A DNA stretch of 64,000 nt from the NCBI RefSeq assembly GCF_008704995.1, contig NZ_CP023747.1, positions 7,288,001 to 7,352,000 of the forward strand. Reading direction: 5' to 3'. This DNA is from Streptomyces nodosus (GTDB lineage: Bacteria > Actinomycetota > Actinomycetes > Streptomycetales > Streptomycetaceae). The notes under the pieces are model-generated. The model ran no database searches, was not told the origin of the DNA, and saw only the letters and a list, made by a program, of their open reading frames with translations. The position numbers were made by a program, and so were the translations under genes. This document shows positions 15,663 through 24,405 of the stretch, one piece after another; position 1 is the stretch's first letter, and every line of letters begins with the position of its first letter.

Positions 15663-16532
15663 ATGACGCGCCCCATCACCGTGGGAGTGGACGGATCGCC
15701 CGAGAGCGTGGCCGCCGCGGCCTGGGCGGCCCGCGAAGCGGTACGCCGGGACCTGCCGCTGCGGCTCGTGCACGCCTGGCAGTGGCAGCCCTACGAGATG
15801 GCCCCGGCCGCCGACCGGGAGAGTGTGGCGGGCTGGGCCGGCGAGACCGTGGAGGAGGTCCGGCGCACACTCGCCGATCGGCACCCGGGGCTCGGCGTGG
15901 CCTGTGAGGCCCTGGAGGGGCCACCCGTCGCGACCCTGGTCGCCGAGGCCACCGAGGCCGAGGAACTGGTGCTGGGCTCCCGCGGATACGGCGCCGTGAT
16001 GGGGTTTCTGCTCGGCTCCGTGGGGCGGCAGGTGATCGCCGAGTCCGTGCGGCCCGTGGTGCTGGTCCGCTCCGACGACCGGGCGTCGGCGGAGGCGGCG
16101 GGACGTGAGATCGTCGTCGGCCAGCACGGGACGCCGGAGGACAGCGCGCCCGCGCTGGAGTTCGCCTTCGCCACCGCCGCCGCCCGGGGAGCGTCCGTCC
16201 GTGCGGTACGGGCCTGGACCCTGCCGCCCGTCTTCGCCTACAGCCCCGCCTCGCTGAAGCTGCTCGACGAGATCGGCGGCCTCGAACCGTACGAGAAGGA
16301 GGCCCTCGACGAGGCGCTGCGGCCCTGGCGGGAACGCCATCCGGGGGTGCCGGTCACCACCCAGGTGGAGATGGGCAGCGCGGGCCAGGTGCTGCTCTCC
16401 GCGGCCGACCGGGCCCAACTCGTGGTGGTGGGGCGGCACTCCTCCCGGCCGGTGGGGCCGCGGATCGGCTCGGTGGCCCACGCCCTGGTGCACCACGCCC
16501 CCTGCCCGGTGGCGGTCGTACCGCCCGCCTGA
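15663..16532 (+). CDS. Universal stress protein with two UspA domains
   Basis: The 289-aa protein is a tandem of two UspA folds (about 1-140 and 150-289). The first begins ITVGVDGSPESVAAAAWA and ends with an ATP-binding G-x2-G-x9-G-S type loop (GSRGYGAVMGFLLGSVGRQV). The second ends GRHSSRPVGPRIGSVAHALV, where that loop is less canonical. GGGAGG precedes the ATG. Tandem USPs in actinobacteria are often induced by hypoxia, nitric oxide or stationary phase. A related tandem USP lies at 40919-41797. Confidence 0.93.
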   Translation: MTRPITVGVDGSPESVAAAAWAAREAVRRDLPLRLVHAWQWQPYEMAPAADRESVAGWAGETVEEVRRTLADRHPGLGVACEALEGPPVATLVAEATEAEELVLGSRGYGAVMGFLLGSVGRQVIAESVRPVVLVRSDDRASAEAAGREIVVGQHGTPEDSAPALEFAFATAAARGASVRAVRAWTLPPVFAYSPASLKLLDEIGGLEPYEKEALDEALRPWRERHPGVPVTTQVEMGSAGQVLLSAADRAQLVVVGRHSSRPVGPRIGSVAHALVHHAPCPVAVVPPA

Positions 16533-16646
16533 CCGCGACGCCGGTCCCGCCCGGCCCACCGGAACGAAGCCGCCCGCGGCCCACGCACCCGCCCGTGCAC
16601 GCCGGGCCGTACAGCGGCCCGGTGGGGGCCGGGCGGGCCGGGGCCC

Positions 16647-16667
16647 GCGCGCCGGTCACGGGCGCGC
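16647..16667. terminator. Hairpin in the convergent gap after the stress protein
   Basis: Perfect 7-bp arms GCGCGCC and GGCGCGC with a 7-nt loop. The surrounding gap 16533-16871 is extremely GC-rich, contains many overlapping short inverted repeats and shows no convincing gene. Confidence 0.4.
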
Positions 16668-16871
16668 CGGCCCGCGTGTACCGGTCGGCGTGTGGCGGGC
16701 CGGATTTCGGCCCGGCGGGAGCCGGGAACGGGCCTGACGCGTCACCCGGTCTCGGCTCGTTCGCCGGCCCGTGTGCGAGGGGCCGGGCGTCGGCGCATCG
16801 CGGTCCGGGCGGGACGAACGGGTCCCCGGCCCGCCCGTCCGGGCGGGCCGGAGACGCCTCGGTCCAGGGGA

Positions 16872-17648
16872 CTACGACGCGGTCCGTGCGCCCCCGAGAG
16901 TGCGCTCGAGGAGCGCCAGCAGTTCCCGCCAATGGCGTTCCGCCGCCTCGGCGTCGTAGCTGGCGGTGTCGGACTGGGTGTAGCCGTGCTGCGCCCCGGG
17001 GTAGACCTCGCAGCGGTGGCGCACCCCCGCGTCGGTGAGCGCCTGCTCCAGCCGCTGCATCTGCTCCGGCGGCATCGAGCGGTCCTGGTCCGCGTGGCCG
17101 AAGTAGGCCTCCGCGGTGATGCGGTCCACCACCCGGTGGGGACTGTCCGGGGCGTCGGTCGCCAGCTGCCCGCCGTGGAAGCCGGCCACCGCGGCGACCC
17201 GGTCCGGGTGGGCGCCGGCGGTGCGCAGGGCCAGCCGGGCGCCCATGCAGTAACCGGTCACTCCGACCGGCCCCTTAGCGGCCTGGGGGCAGTCGGCGAG
17301 CAGACGCAGCCAGGCCTCGGAGTCACGTTCGACCCGTTCCGGGGTCAGTTCCTGCATCATCGGCATGATCTGCTGGAAGAGGTCCGGCCGCGCCGAAGGG
17401 TCGATGAACTCGGGCAGGTCGACCACGGGTGACCGACCGTGCCGGTAGAAGACGTTGGGCACCAGGACGGTGTAGCCGTGCTCGGCCAGCCGGTCGGCCA
17501 TCTTCTTCAGATGCGGGCGCAGCCCGAAGGCGTCCATGTAGAGCAGAACCGCGGGGTGGGGGCTGTGGTCGTCCGGGTACACCAGGTAGGCATCGGCCGT
17601 GCCGTCCTGGGTGGGGATGTCCACGGACGTCCCACGGATGGAGCTCAT
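16872..17648 (-). CDS. Dienelactone hydrolase family protein
   Basis: The 258-aa alpha/beta hydrolase has the DLH triad: Cys in GYCMGARLALR, Asp in FGHADQDRSMP and His in AQHGYTQ. The Cys nucleophile separates it from common Ser esterases. The ATG follows AGGAG at 8 nt spacing; a longer open frame upstream belongs to no protein. It lies 95 bp downstream of the acyl-CoA synthetase in the same direction, so they may be cotranscribed. The substrate is unknown. Confidence 0.9.
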   Translation of the reverse strand: MSSIRGTSVDIPTQDGTADAYLVYPDDHSPHPAVLLYMDAFGLRPHLKKMADRLAEHGYTVLVPNVFYRHGRSPVVDLPEFIDPSARPDLFQQIMPMMQELTPERVERDSEAWLRLLADCPQAAKGPVGVTGYCMGARLALRTAGAHPDRVAAVAGFHGGQLATDAPDSPHRVVDRITAEAYFGHADQDRSMPPEQMQRLEQALTDAGVRHRCEVYPGAQHGYTQSDTASYDAEAAERHWRELLALLERTLGGARTAS

Positions 17649-17743
17649 GCGCTGTTCTCCTGCCTCTCGACGTCGGGCCGGGCGGTCGGCCGGCCCTTCG
17701 GCCGTCATCATCGCAACGCCGGCCCGCCGACACCGCATCCGGT

Positions 17744-19672
17744 TCATCTGGTGCGGCGGAACACGTCGTCGGAGTCGTCCCAGGTGGCCGGGTCCTCCGT
17801 CCCCCGCTGCCCGGGAACGCGGGCCGACTGGTACATGGCGTCGATCTCGGCGGCATACCGGTGCGCGATGAGGTCCCTGCGCAGCTTCATCGAAGGTGTC
17901 AGCAGCCCGTTGGAGACGGCGAAGGGCTCCGACAGCACCCGGAAGACCCGGATGGACTCGGAGCGCGACACCGTGGCGTTGACGGCGGCGACGGCCCGGG
18001 CGATCTCCTGCCGCAGCGCGTTCTCCTCGCGCGCCTCGCGTCCCGGCAGGTCCCCGCGCGCGGCCTGGGCGCCGCGCCAGTGCGCCAGGAACTCCGGGTC
18101 GAGGGTGACCAGCGCGCCCACACAGGGCCGGTCGTCGCCCACGACCACCGCCTGATGGATGAGCGGATGCATCCGCAGTCGCTCCTCCAGGGCGGCCGGG
18201 GCCACACTTCTGCCGCCGCTGGTGACGATGATGTCCTTCTTGCGGCCCGTGAGGGACAGATATCCCTCGGGGTCCAGCTCCCCCAGGTCGCCCGTGGCCA
18301 GCCAGCCGCCTCGCAGCACCGCCTCGGTGCCGTCCGCGTCGTTCAGATACCCCCCGAAGACCGAGGGGCCGTGCACCAGGATCTCCCCGTCCGGTGCCAC
18401 CCGGAGGTCGACGCCGGGCAGGGGCCTCCCCACGGTGCCGGACTTCTCCCGCCCGACCGGCTGTGCGGTGATGGCCCCGCCGGTCTCGGTGAGCCCGTAC
18501 CCGTCGTGCACCGGGATCCCGATGCCGGCGAAGAACAGTCCGAGTTCGCGGTTCAGGGGTGAGCCCCCGGACACGGCGCCGCACAGCCGCCCGCCCAGCG
18601 CGGCACGCAGCTTGCGGTACACCGTCTTGTCGTACACGGAGTGTTGCAGCTTCAGATCGAGGGCGGGGCCCGGGCCCATGTCCAGCCGCTGCTGCTCGAC
18701 CGCCAGGGCGTGGTCCTGCGCCGTGCGCACCGCCCGCTCGAACTGGGCGCCCCGTCCCGACTGCTGGGCCGTGCGCAGAAACGTCTTGTAGAGCTTCTCG
18801 AAGACGGACGGAACCGCATGGAGGTAGGTGGGACGGAACGTCTCCAGGGCGGTGGCCAGGGTGTCCGCGCGCAGTTCCGGTTCATGGCCCATCAGCAGGC
18901 CGCCCCGCAGGCACAGCCCCTGCACCATCAGCCCGTACACATGAGAGAGGGGCAGCACGACGAGGAGGGCGGGCTGTTCGCCGGGCGGGGCGGCGGTGTG
19001 CCGCCAGCCGGCCAGCAGGGTGTCGCAGGAGGCCGCCAGACCGCGGTGGCTGAGCAGGCAGCCGCGGGGGCGTCCCCCGGTGCCCGAGGTGTAGGCGATC
19101 ACCGCGGTCGAGTCGGGCGGTACGATCCGGCGCAGTGAGTCCACCGCCGCGTCCGGAACCGAACGGCCGCGCTCCACCAGCGCCTCCAGCGCCCCGGAGT
19201 CCAGCTGCCAGACGTGCCGCAGCTGCGGCAACGCGCCGCACGCCGATCCGACGGTCATCGCCCCGTGTTCGTCCTCGACGAGGACGGCCACACTGCCCGA
19301 GTCCTTGAGGATCCACTCGACCTGCTCGTGCGAGGACGCCGGATGGACGGGCACGACCTCGGCCCCGACCGCCCACTGCGCGCAGCTGAAGACGGTCCAC
19401 TCGTACCGGGTGCGCGCCATGACGGCCACCCGGTCGCCGGGGCGGATCCCCGAGGCGACGAGCCCCTTGGCCAGGGCGACCACCTCGTCCCGCAGCTCGC
19501 CCGCCGTCACGGTGCTCCAGGCCCCGTCGCCCGGCCCGGTGCGGCGGGCGATCTGGGGCAGACCGGGGTCGCGGCGCGCCGTGTCGAAGAGAGTGTCGGC
19601 GAGCCCGCCCGTGATGGCGGGCGGGCTCGCCTGCTCCGGGGCGGCAGGCCCGTAGCTGGTGAAGTCGTGCAT
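17744..19672 (-). CDS. Long-chain acyl-CoA synthetase (AMP-forming)
   Basis: The 642-aa protein has the ANL adenylation core: P-loop YTSGTGGRPRG (the usual Lys is Arg), HDGYGLTETGG, the hinge TGDLGELDPEGYL followed by GRKKDIIVTSGGRSV, and a C-terminal lysine near SMKLRRDLI. This is the architecture of FadD15-like enzymes that activate fatty acids as CoA thioesters. It begins MHDFTSYGPAAPEQ. Its ribosome-binding site is weak. It could feed beta-oxidation or lipid synthesis; no other fatty-acid gene lies here. Confidence 0.92.
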   Translation of the reverse strand: MHDFTSYGPAAPEQASPPAITGGLADTLFDTARRDPGLPQIARRTGPGDGAWSTVTAGELRDEVVALAKGLVASGIRPGDRVAVMARTRYEWTVFSCAQWAVGAEVVPVHPASSHEQVEWILKDSGSVAVLVEDEHGAMTVGSACGALPQLRHVWQLDSGALEALVERGRSVPDAAVDSLRRIVPPDSTAVIAYTSGTGGRPRGCLLSHRGLAASCDTLLAGWRHTAAPPGEQPALLVVLPLSHVYGLMVQGLCLRGGLLMGHEPELRADTLATALETFRPTYLHAVPSVFEKLYKTFLRTAQQSGRGAQFERAVRTAQDHALAVEQQRLDMGPGPALDLKLQHSVYDKTVYRKLRAALGGRLCGAVSGGSPLNRELGLFFAGIGIPVHDGYGLTETGGAITAQPVGREKSGTVGRPLPGVDLRVAPDGEILVHGPSVFGGYLNDADGTEAVLRGGWLATGDLGELDPEGYLSLTGRKKDIIVTSGGRSVAPAALEERLRMHPLIHQAVVVGDDRPCVGALVTLDPEFLAHWRGAQAARGDLPGREAREENALRQEIARAVAAVNATVSRSESIRVFRVLSEPFAVSNGLLTPSMKLRRDLIAHRYAAEIDAMYQSARVPGQRGTEDPATWDDSDDVFRRTR

Positions 19673-19789
19673 GAGAGCCGCCCTCAGAGTCTTTCCTGCG
19701 GTGGTGTGCCGATGGATGCGGGTCGGCGGCTCGAATCTAGCTCAGCCCGCCGCCCGGGGGACCGGAAACGGCCAAGGAGGCGCCCGATG

Positions 19790-20740
19790 TCACCACTGGC
19801 CGGCTCCGGGGCCGGTGAGGGGGGCCGAGGGCCTCCCGTCCGGACCCACCGGGATGTCCCCGGCGATCATCACACGGTGCATGATCCGGGGATGCTCGGG
19901 GGTGACCAGATCCGCCGGGGCGAGATGGACGGTGGCCCGGTTGTCCCAGAAGGCGACGCTGCCGGGTTCCCAGCGGAAGCGGACCGTGTACTCGGGACGG
20001 GTGGCCTGTTCCAGCAGCATCTGCAGCAGATGCCCGCTCTCGGCGCGGGAGAGGCCGAGGATCTGCTCGAGGTAGTAGCCGTTGACGAACAGCACGCGTT
20101 CGCCCGTCTCGGGCAGCACCCGCACCAGCGGATGGTCCGTCGCCACCTGGTGGCCGAGAAGATGACGCAGATAGGCGTCGTCGCCGGGCCGGGGCTGATA
20201 GCCCACGCCCAGCCGGTGTTCGGCGCGCAGTCCGTCGACGAAGGCCCGTACGGGCTCCGAGAGACCCGCGTAGGCGGCCGCCAGATTGGACCACTGGGTG
20301 TCCCCGCCGTACGGCGGCACGGACTCGGCGCGCAGGATGGTGGCCGCGGGCGGGTCGACGCGGGCGCCGTGGTCGCAGTGCCAGCCCCGCAGCAGCGAAT
20401 GGCGTCTGCGCCGCAGCCACTCGTCGTGCTCCATGCCGTAGCGCCCGCCCAGCTCCAGCCGGTCGGCCGTGGTCTCGACCTCGGGAAAGTCCGGCGGTGA
20501 GACGCTGCCGCGCCTGGTGGGGGCGACGGGCCGGCCGAACCGCCGTGCGAGCGCGACATGGGCGGCGTGGTCCAGCTTCTGGTCCCGGAAGAACACCACC
20601 TTCCAGCGCAGCAGTGCCGTCCGGATCGCGGCCACCGCCGCGTCGTCCGGATCGCCGGCCAGATCGACCCCGGTGATCTCCGCGCCGATGCGTCCCGCGA
20701 CGGGCCGCACCTCGACCTTCGTACCGCTGTCCGCCGTCAT
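19790..20740 (-). CDS. TauD/TfdA-family Fe(II)/2-oxoglutarate dioxygenase
   Basis: The 316-aa protein has the metal-binding H-x-D (GWHCDHG), a distal metal His in MHRVMIAGD and a 2-oxoglutarate-binding Arg nearby, plus the family start GAEITGVDL and the FFRDQKL motif. Such enzymes hydroxylate sulfonates, phenoxyacetates, alkyl sulfates or other carboxylates. No sulfur-uptake genes are adjacent, so the substrate is open. GGAGG lies four bases before the ATG. The gene is divergent from efeUO and shares a 258-bp gap with a perfect palindrome. Confidence 0.9.
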   Translation of the reverse strand: MTADSGTKVEVRPVAGRIGAEITGVDLAGDPDDAAVAAIRTALLRWKVVFFRDQKLDHAAHVALARRFGRPVAPTRRGSVSPPDFPEVETTADRLELGGRYGMEHDEWLRRRRHSLLRGWHCDHGARVDPPAATILRAESVPPYGGDTQWSNLAAAYAGLSEPVRAFVDGLRAEHRLGVGYQPRPGDDAYLRHLLGHQVATDHPLVRVLPETGERVLFVNGYYLEQILGLSRAESGHLLQMLLEQATRPEYTVRFRWEPGSVAFWDNRATVHLAPADLVTPEHPRIMHRVMIAGDIPVGPDGRPSAPLTGPGAGQW

Positions 20741-20898
20741 ACCGCCTCCGTCCGTCGTGCCTGCGGACCCTCGGGGCGAGCATGCCCGGCCGGGGACCGT
20801 GCGAAAGATCACACGGCTCCCCCGCGGATGCCGGTACAGCACGGGGACGAGGGCGCTTTACCGGTGCTTTTGCCGTTTCCTTGCAGTTCCATGGGCGG

Positions 20899-20920
20899 AT
20901 GACTACACACCTGTAGTCAT
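20899..20920. promoter_or_regulatory. Perfect operator-like palindrome ATGACTACA-CACC-TGTAGTCAT
   Basis: Nine-base arms are exactly complementary around a 4-nt spacer in the gap between the divergent dioxygenase and efeUO genes. The ACTACA/TGTAGT core resembles TACA-TGTA dyads bound by BlaI/CopY-type repressors, though those usually have a shorter spacer. No regulator gene is adjacent. Confidence 0.6.
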
Positions 20921-20931
20921 GATGGTTCGGC

Positions 20932-20950
20932 ACAAGTAAGGCATGCCTTC
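20932..20950 (+). promoter_or_regulatory. Iron-box-like site before efeUO
   Basis: The 19-mer ACAAGTAAGGCATGCCTTC matches 11 of 19 positions of the DmdR/IdeR iron box as I remember it (TTAGGTTAGGCTCGCCTAA). It contains the palindrome AAGGCATGCCTT. It lies just before TAACCT (20953-20958), a plausible -10 box, where a repressor would block transcription when iron is plentiful. Confidence 0.5.
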
Positions 20951-20998
20951 GCTAACCTGCGCGACCGTCGGCGGGGGGCATACCGGGGAAGGGCCGCA

Positions 20999-23050
20999 AT
21001 GTGGGATGACGCGTTTCCGAGCTTTCTCATCGGACTGAGAGAGGGGCTCGAAGGCGGACTCATCGTCTCCATCCTGGTCGCGACCCTCGTACGGGCGGAC
21101 GCCAAGTCCCGACTGCCCCAGGTGTGGACCGGCGTACTGGCCGCCGTCGCCCTCGCCATGAGCTTCGGCGCGGTGCTGACCTTCACCGCCGCGTCGCTGT
21201 CCGCCACCGCCCAGGAGGCGTTCGGCGGCTCCCTCAGCGTGATCGCCGTCGCGTTCGTCACCGCGATGGTGTTCTGGATGCGCCGCTCGGCGCGCCATCT
21301 GTCCGGCGAGATCAAGGAGAAGGTCACCGGCGCGCTCGCGATGGGTGCGGGCATGCTGATCATCACCTCGTTCCTCGCGGTGGGCCGCGAGGGCCTGGAG
21401 ACCGCCCTGTTCCTGTGGACCACGGCCCGCGCGGCCGGAGAGTCCACCGGACCGATGATCGGCGCGGCGATCGGCCTGGTGCTCGCCGCCGCCCTGTGCT
21501 GGGGCCTCTACCGCCGGGTGCTGAAGATCAACCTGACCAGATTCTTCACCGCCACCGGCGTCGTGCTCATCGTGATCGCCGCCGGAGTGCTCGGCTACGG
21601 ACTGCGCGACCTCCAGGAGGGCGGGGTGCTGCCCGGCGGCACGGCGTACGCCGTGGACCTCGGCGGCAGCATCGACGCCGGCTCCTGGTACAGCACCCTG
21701 GTCCAGGGCGTGTTCAATCTGACACCGACCATGACCTGGCTGCAGGTCGTCGCCTACGCCCTCTATCTCGTCGTGGTGATGACGCTGTTCGTCCGGGGCG
21801 TCCGCGGTGACCGCACCCCGGCGGCCCGTCGCGGATCCGCCCCGAAGCCCGCGAAGGGCGCCGGGACCGAGCCGGCCGCCGGTGCGCGCCGCCGCCCCGC
21901 CTGGGTGGTCCCGGTGGCCGTCGTCGCCGTCCCCGCCGTCCTCGCGGGACTGATCGTCGCCCTCGGCGGCGCCGGGCCGGCCGGCTCCCAGACCGTGGCC
22001 GTCTCCGAGACCGAGTGCGGCAAGGGGTTCACCGCGCCCGCGCCCGGCCGGCAGACCTTCCGGATGCACAACACCGGCGACAAGACCTCCGAGGTGTACC
22101 TCGTCGACCCGGCCACCGATGCGGTCTACGGCGAGATCGAGGGGCTGGCCCCCGGCACCACCCGCGACCTCGTCGCCACCGTCGCCGGCGGAAGCTACGC
22201 CTGGCGCTGCGTCCCCACCGGCGGACGGGCCGTCACCTCCCGGGCGATCCGGGTCTCCGGCGCCGCCGGCGCCACGGCGGTCGTCCCGGTCTCCGAGAGC
22301 GACCTCACCGGTCCCCTGAAGACGTACCAGGCGTACGTCGACCGGGGCCTGGCCGTCCTGGTCACCCAGACCCGCGGGCTCAGTGACGACATCGCCTCCG
22401 GCCACCTCGACGCCGCGCGCACCGACTGGCTGACCGCCCACCGCACCTACTCCTCGCTGGGCGCGGCCTACGGCACCTTCGAGGACTTCGACAAGAAGAT
22501 CAACGGCCGGGCCGACGGACTGCCCGGCGGCGTCGCCGACCGGGACTTCACCGGCTTCCACCGCATCGAGTACGGGCTGTGGCACGGACAGTCCGCACAG
22601 CAGCTGAAGGCCCCCGCCCGGCAGCTCGCCGACGCGGCGGCGGGACTGCGCACCGCCTTCCCCACCCAGCACTTCGACCCGGGCGACCTGCCGCTGCGCG
22701 CCCACGAGATCCTGGAGAACACCCTCCAGTTCGAGCTGACCGGCGACACCGACCAGGGCAGCGGCACCGAACTGGCCACCGCGGACGCCAACCTGGCCGG
22801 AACCCGCGAACTCCTCACCGTGCTCAGGCCGTTGCTGACCAGCCGCGCCCCGCGGCTGCTCCCCACCGTCGACGCGGACATCGCCCGGCTGCAACAACTG
22901 CTCGACGCGGCCCACCACGGCGGCTCCTGGACCCCCGTGGACCGCCTTGACGCGACCACCCGGGCCCGCCTGAACGGTGCCACCGGGCAGCTCCTCGAAG
23001 ACCTCGCCCCCGTCCCGGACCTTCTGGAGATCCGGAAGTCCGCCCGATGA
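20999..23050 (+). CDS. efeUO: EfeU-EfeO fusion, ferrous/ferric iron permease with periplasmic-type domain
   Basis: The 683-aa protein joins two parts. Residues about 1-275 are an Ftr1/EfeU permease with seven helices and two REGLE motifs (GLREGLEGGL and VGREGLETAL), which carry iron through the membrane. After a basic linker and one more helix (about 303-325), the rest is an extracytoplasmic EfeO-like part: a cupredoxin-like domain, then an M75/imelysin domain with the HEILE metal motif. EfeU and EfeO are separate genes in E. coli; the fusion is seen in actinobacteria. Its end overlaps the EfeB start by 4 nt (ATGA), showing one operon. Confidence 0.93.
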   Translation: MWDDAFPSFLIGLREGLEGGLIVSILVATLVRADAKSRLPQVWTGVLAAVALAMSFGAVLTFTAASLSATAQEAFGGSLSVIAVAFVTAMVFWMRRSARHLSGEIKEKVTGALAMGAGMLIITSFLAVGREGLETALFLWTTARAAGESTGPMIGAAIGLVLAAALCWGLYRRVLKINLTRFFTATGVVLIVIAAGVLGYGLRDLQEGGVLPGGTAYAVDLGGSIDAGSWYSTLVQGVFNLTPTMTWLQVVAYALYLVVVMTLFVRGVRGDRTPAARRGSAPKPAKGAGTEPAAGARRRPAWVVPVAVVAVPAVLAGLIVALGGAGPAGSQTVAVSETECGKGFTAPAPGRQTFRMHNTGDKTSEVYLVDPATDAVYGEIEGLAPGTTRDLVATVAGGSYAWRCVPTGGRAVTSRAIRVSGAAGATAVVPVSESDLTGPLKTYQAYVDRGLAVLVTQTRGLSDDIASGHLDAARTDWLTAHRTYSSLGAAYGTFEDFDKKINGRADGLPGGVADRDFTGFHRIEYGLWHGQSAQQLKAPARQLADAAAGLRTAFPTQHFDPGDLPLRAHEILENTLQFELTGDTDQGSGTELATADANLAGTRELLTVLRPLLTSRAPRLLPTVDADIARLQQLLDAAHHGGSWTPVDRLDATTRARLNGATGQLLEDLAPVPDLLEIRKSAR

Positions 23051-24375
23051 CCGCACCGCACGCCCAGCACGCACACACCGGAGGGAACCACCGCATGCCG
23101 TCCGCCGAACCGCCCGTCACACAGGGCGGCTGCCCCGCGGGAGCCGGCCGTCGCTCCTTCATGAAGACGGCCCTGGGCGCCGGGGCCGCCGGTGCGGTCC
23201 TGGCCGGCGGCGGCCTCGCCCTCAGCCAGACCGGCGCCACCGAGGCCCGTGCCGCGGACGACGGCGACGCCCCGAAGGTTCCCTTCCACGGCGTCCACCA
23301 GGCGGGCATCATCACCCCCGCCCCGGCCGAGGCCGCCTTCGTCTCCTTCGACGTCATCGCCGAGAACCGCAAGGAACTCACCGATCTGCTGCGGACCGTC
23401 ACCGAGCGGGCCCGTTTCCTCACCTCCGGCGGCACCCCGGTGGACCTGGGCGTCGGTGCACCGCCCTCCGACAGCGGCATCCTGGGCCCCGAGGTCCCCG
23501 CCGGCGGGCTCACCGTCACGGTCGGTGTCGGCGCCTCCCTCTTCGACGACCGCTACGGCCTCACCGGGGCCAGACCGCGCCGGCTCACCCCGATGCGTAC
23601 CTTCCCCGACGACAACCTCCGGGCCGTCGAGTGCCACGGCGATCTGTCGCTGCAGATCTGCGCCGCCCGTCAGGACACCGTGCTGCACGCACTGCGCGAC
23701 ATCGCCCGGCACACCCGGGGCGCCCTGCAGATCAGATGGCGCGTCGACGGCTTCCAGAACACCCCCCGCCCCACCGGCGCCCAGCGCAATCTGCTCGGCT
23801 TCAAGGACGGCATCGCCAACCCCGACGTCGGCTCGGCCCGCGAGATGGACCAGCTCGTCTGGGTGGACCGCGGACAGGACGAGCCCGCCTGGGCGGCCGG
23901 CGGCAGCTATCAGGTCATCCGGATCATCCGTATGCTCGTCGAGTTCTGGGACCGGGTCTCGCTCAGCGAGCAGGAGAAGATGTTCGGCCGCCGCAAGGAC
24001 ACCGGCGCACCGCTGGACGGCTCCCGGGAGACCGACGTCCCCCGGTACGCCAAGGACCCGCACGGCACGGCGATCCCGCTCGACGCCCATATCCGCCTCG
24101 CCAACCCCCGTACCGCCGCCACCGACGACTCCCGCATCCTGCGCCGGGGTTACAACTACGACCGGGGCGTCGACACCGTCGGCAACCTCGACATGGGGCT
24201 CGTCTTCTGCTGCTACCAGCAGGATGTGCAGCGCCAGTTCGAGGCCACCCAGACCCGGCTCGTCGACGAGCCCCTGGTCGACTACATCTCCCCGACCGGA
24301 GGCGGCTACTTCTTCGCCCTGCCCGGGGTGAAGGACTCCTCGGACTGGCTGGGACGCGGTCTGCTGACCGCCTGA
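23047..24375 (+). CDS. efeB: EfeB deferrochelatase / DyP-type haem peroxidase, Tat-exported
   Basis: The 442-aa protein starts with a Tat signal (RRSFMKTALGAGAAG, cleavage near EARA). It then has DyP-peroxidase motifs: GFKDGIANP (the GxxDG catalytic Asp), a proximal haem His near PLDAHIRLANPR and the conserved Arg downstream. EfeB is exported folded and works with EfeUO, oxidising or releasing iron for uptake. The start ATG sits in the upstream stop codon. It is convergent with the flavin oxidoreductase. Confidence 0.93.
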   Translation: MTAPHAQHAHTGGNHRMPSAEPPVTQGGCPAGAGRRSFMKTALGAGAAGAVLAGGGLALSQTGATEARAADDGDAPKVPFHGVHQAGIITPAPAEAAFVSFDVIAENRKELTDLLRTVTERARFLTSGGTPVDLGVGAPPSDSGILGPEVPAGGLTVTVGVGASLFDDRYGLTGARPRRLTPMRTFPDDNLRAVECHGDLSLQICAARQDTVLHALRDIARHTRGALQIRWRVDGFQNTPRPTGAQRNLLGFKDGIANPDVGSAREMDQLVWVDRGQDEPAWAAGGSYQVIRIIRMLVEFWDRVSLSEQEKMFGRRKDTGAPLDGSRETDVPRYAKDPHGTAIPLDAHIRLANPRTAATDDSRILRRGYNYDRGVDTVGNLDMGLVFCCYQQDVQRQFEATQTRLVDEPLVDYISPTGGGYFFALPGVKDSSDWLGRGLLTA

Positions 24376-24386
24376 CGGCAGCCCTC

Positions 24387-24405
24387 GGCCGGGTCTCAGC
24401 CGGCC
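24387..24405. terminator. Short hairpin spanning two convergent gene ends
   Basis: GGCCGG-GTCTCAG-CCGGCC overlaps the stop codon of the minus-strand gene and follows efeB by 12 bp. The stem is only 6 bp but perfect. Confidence 0.35.
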
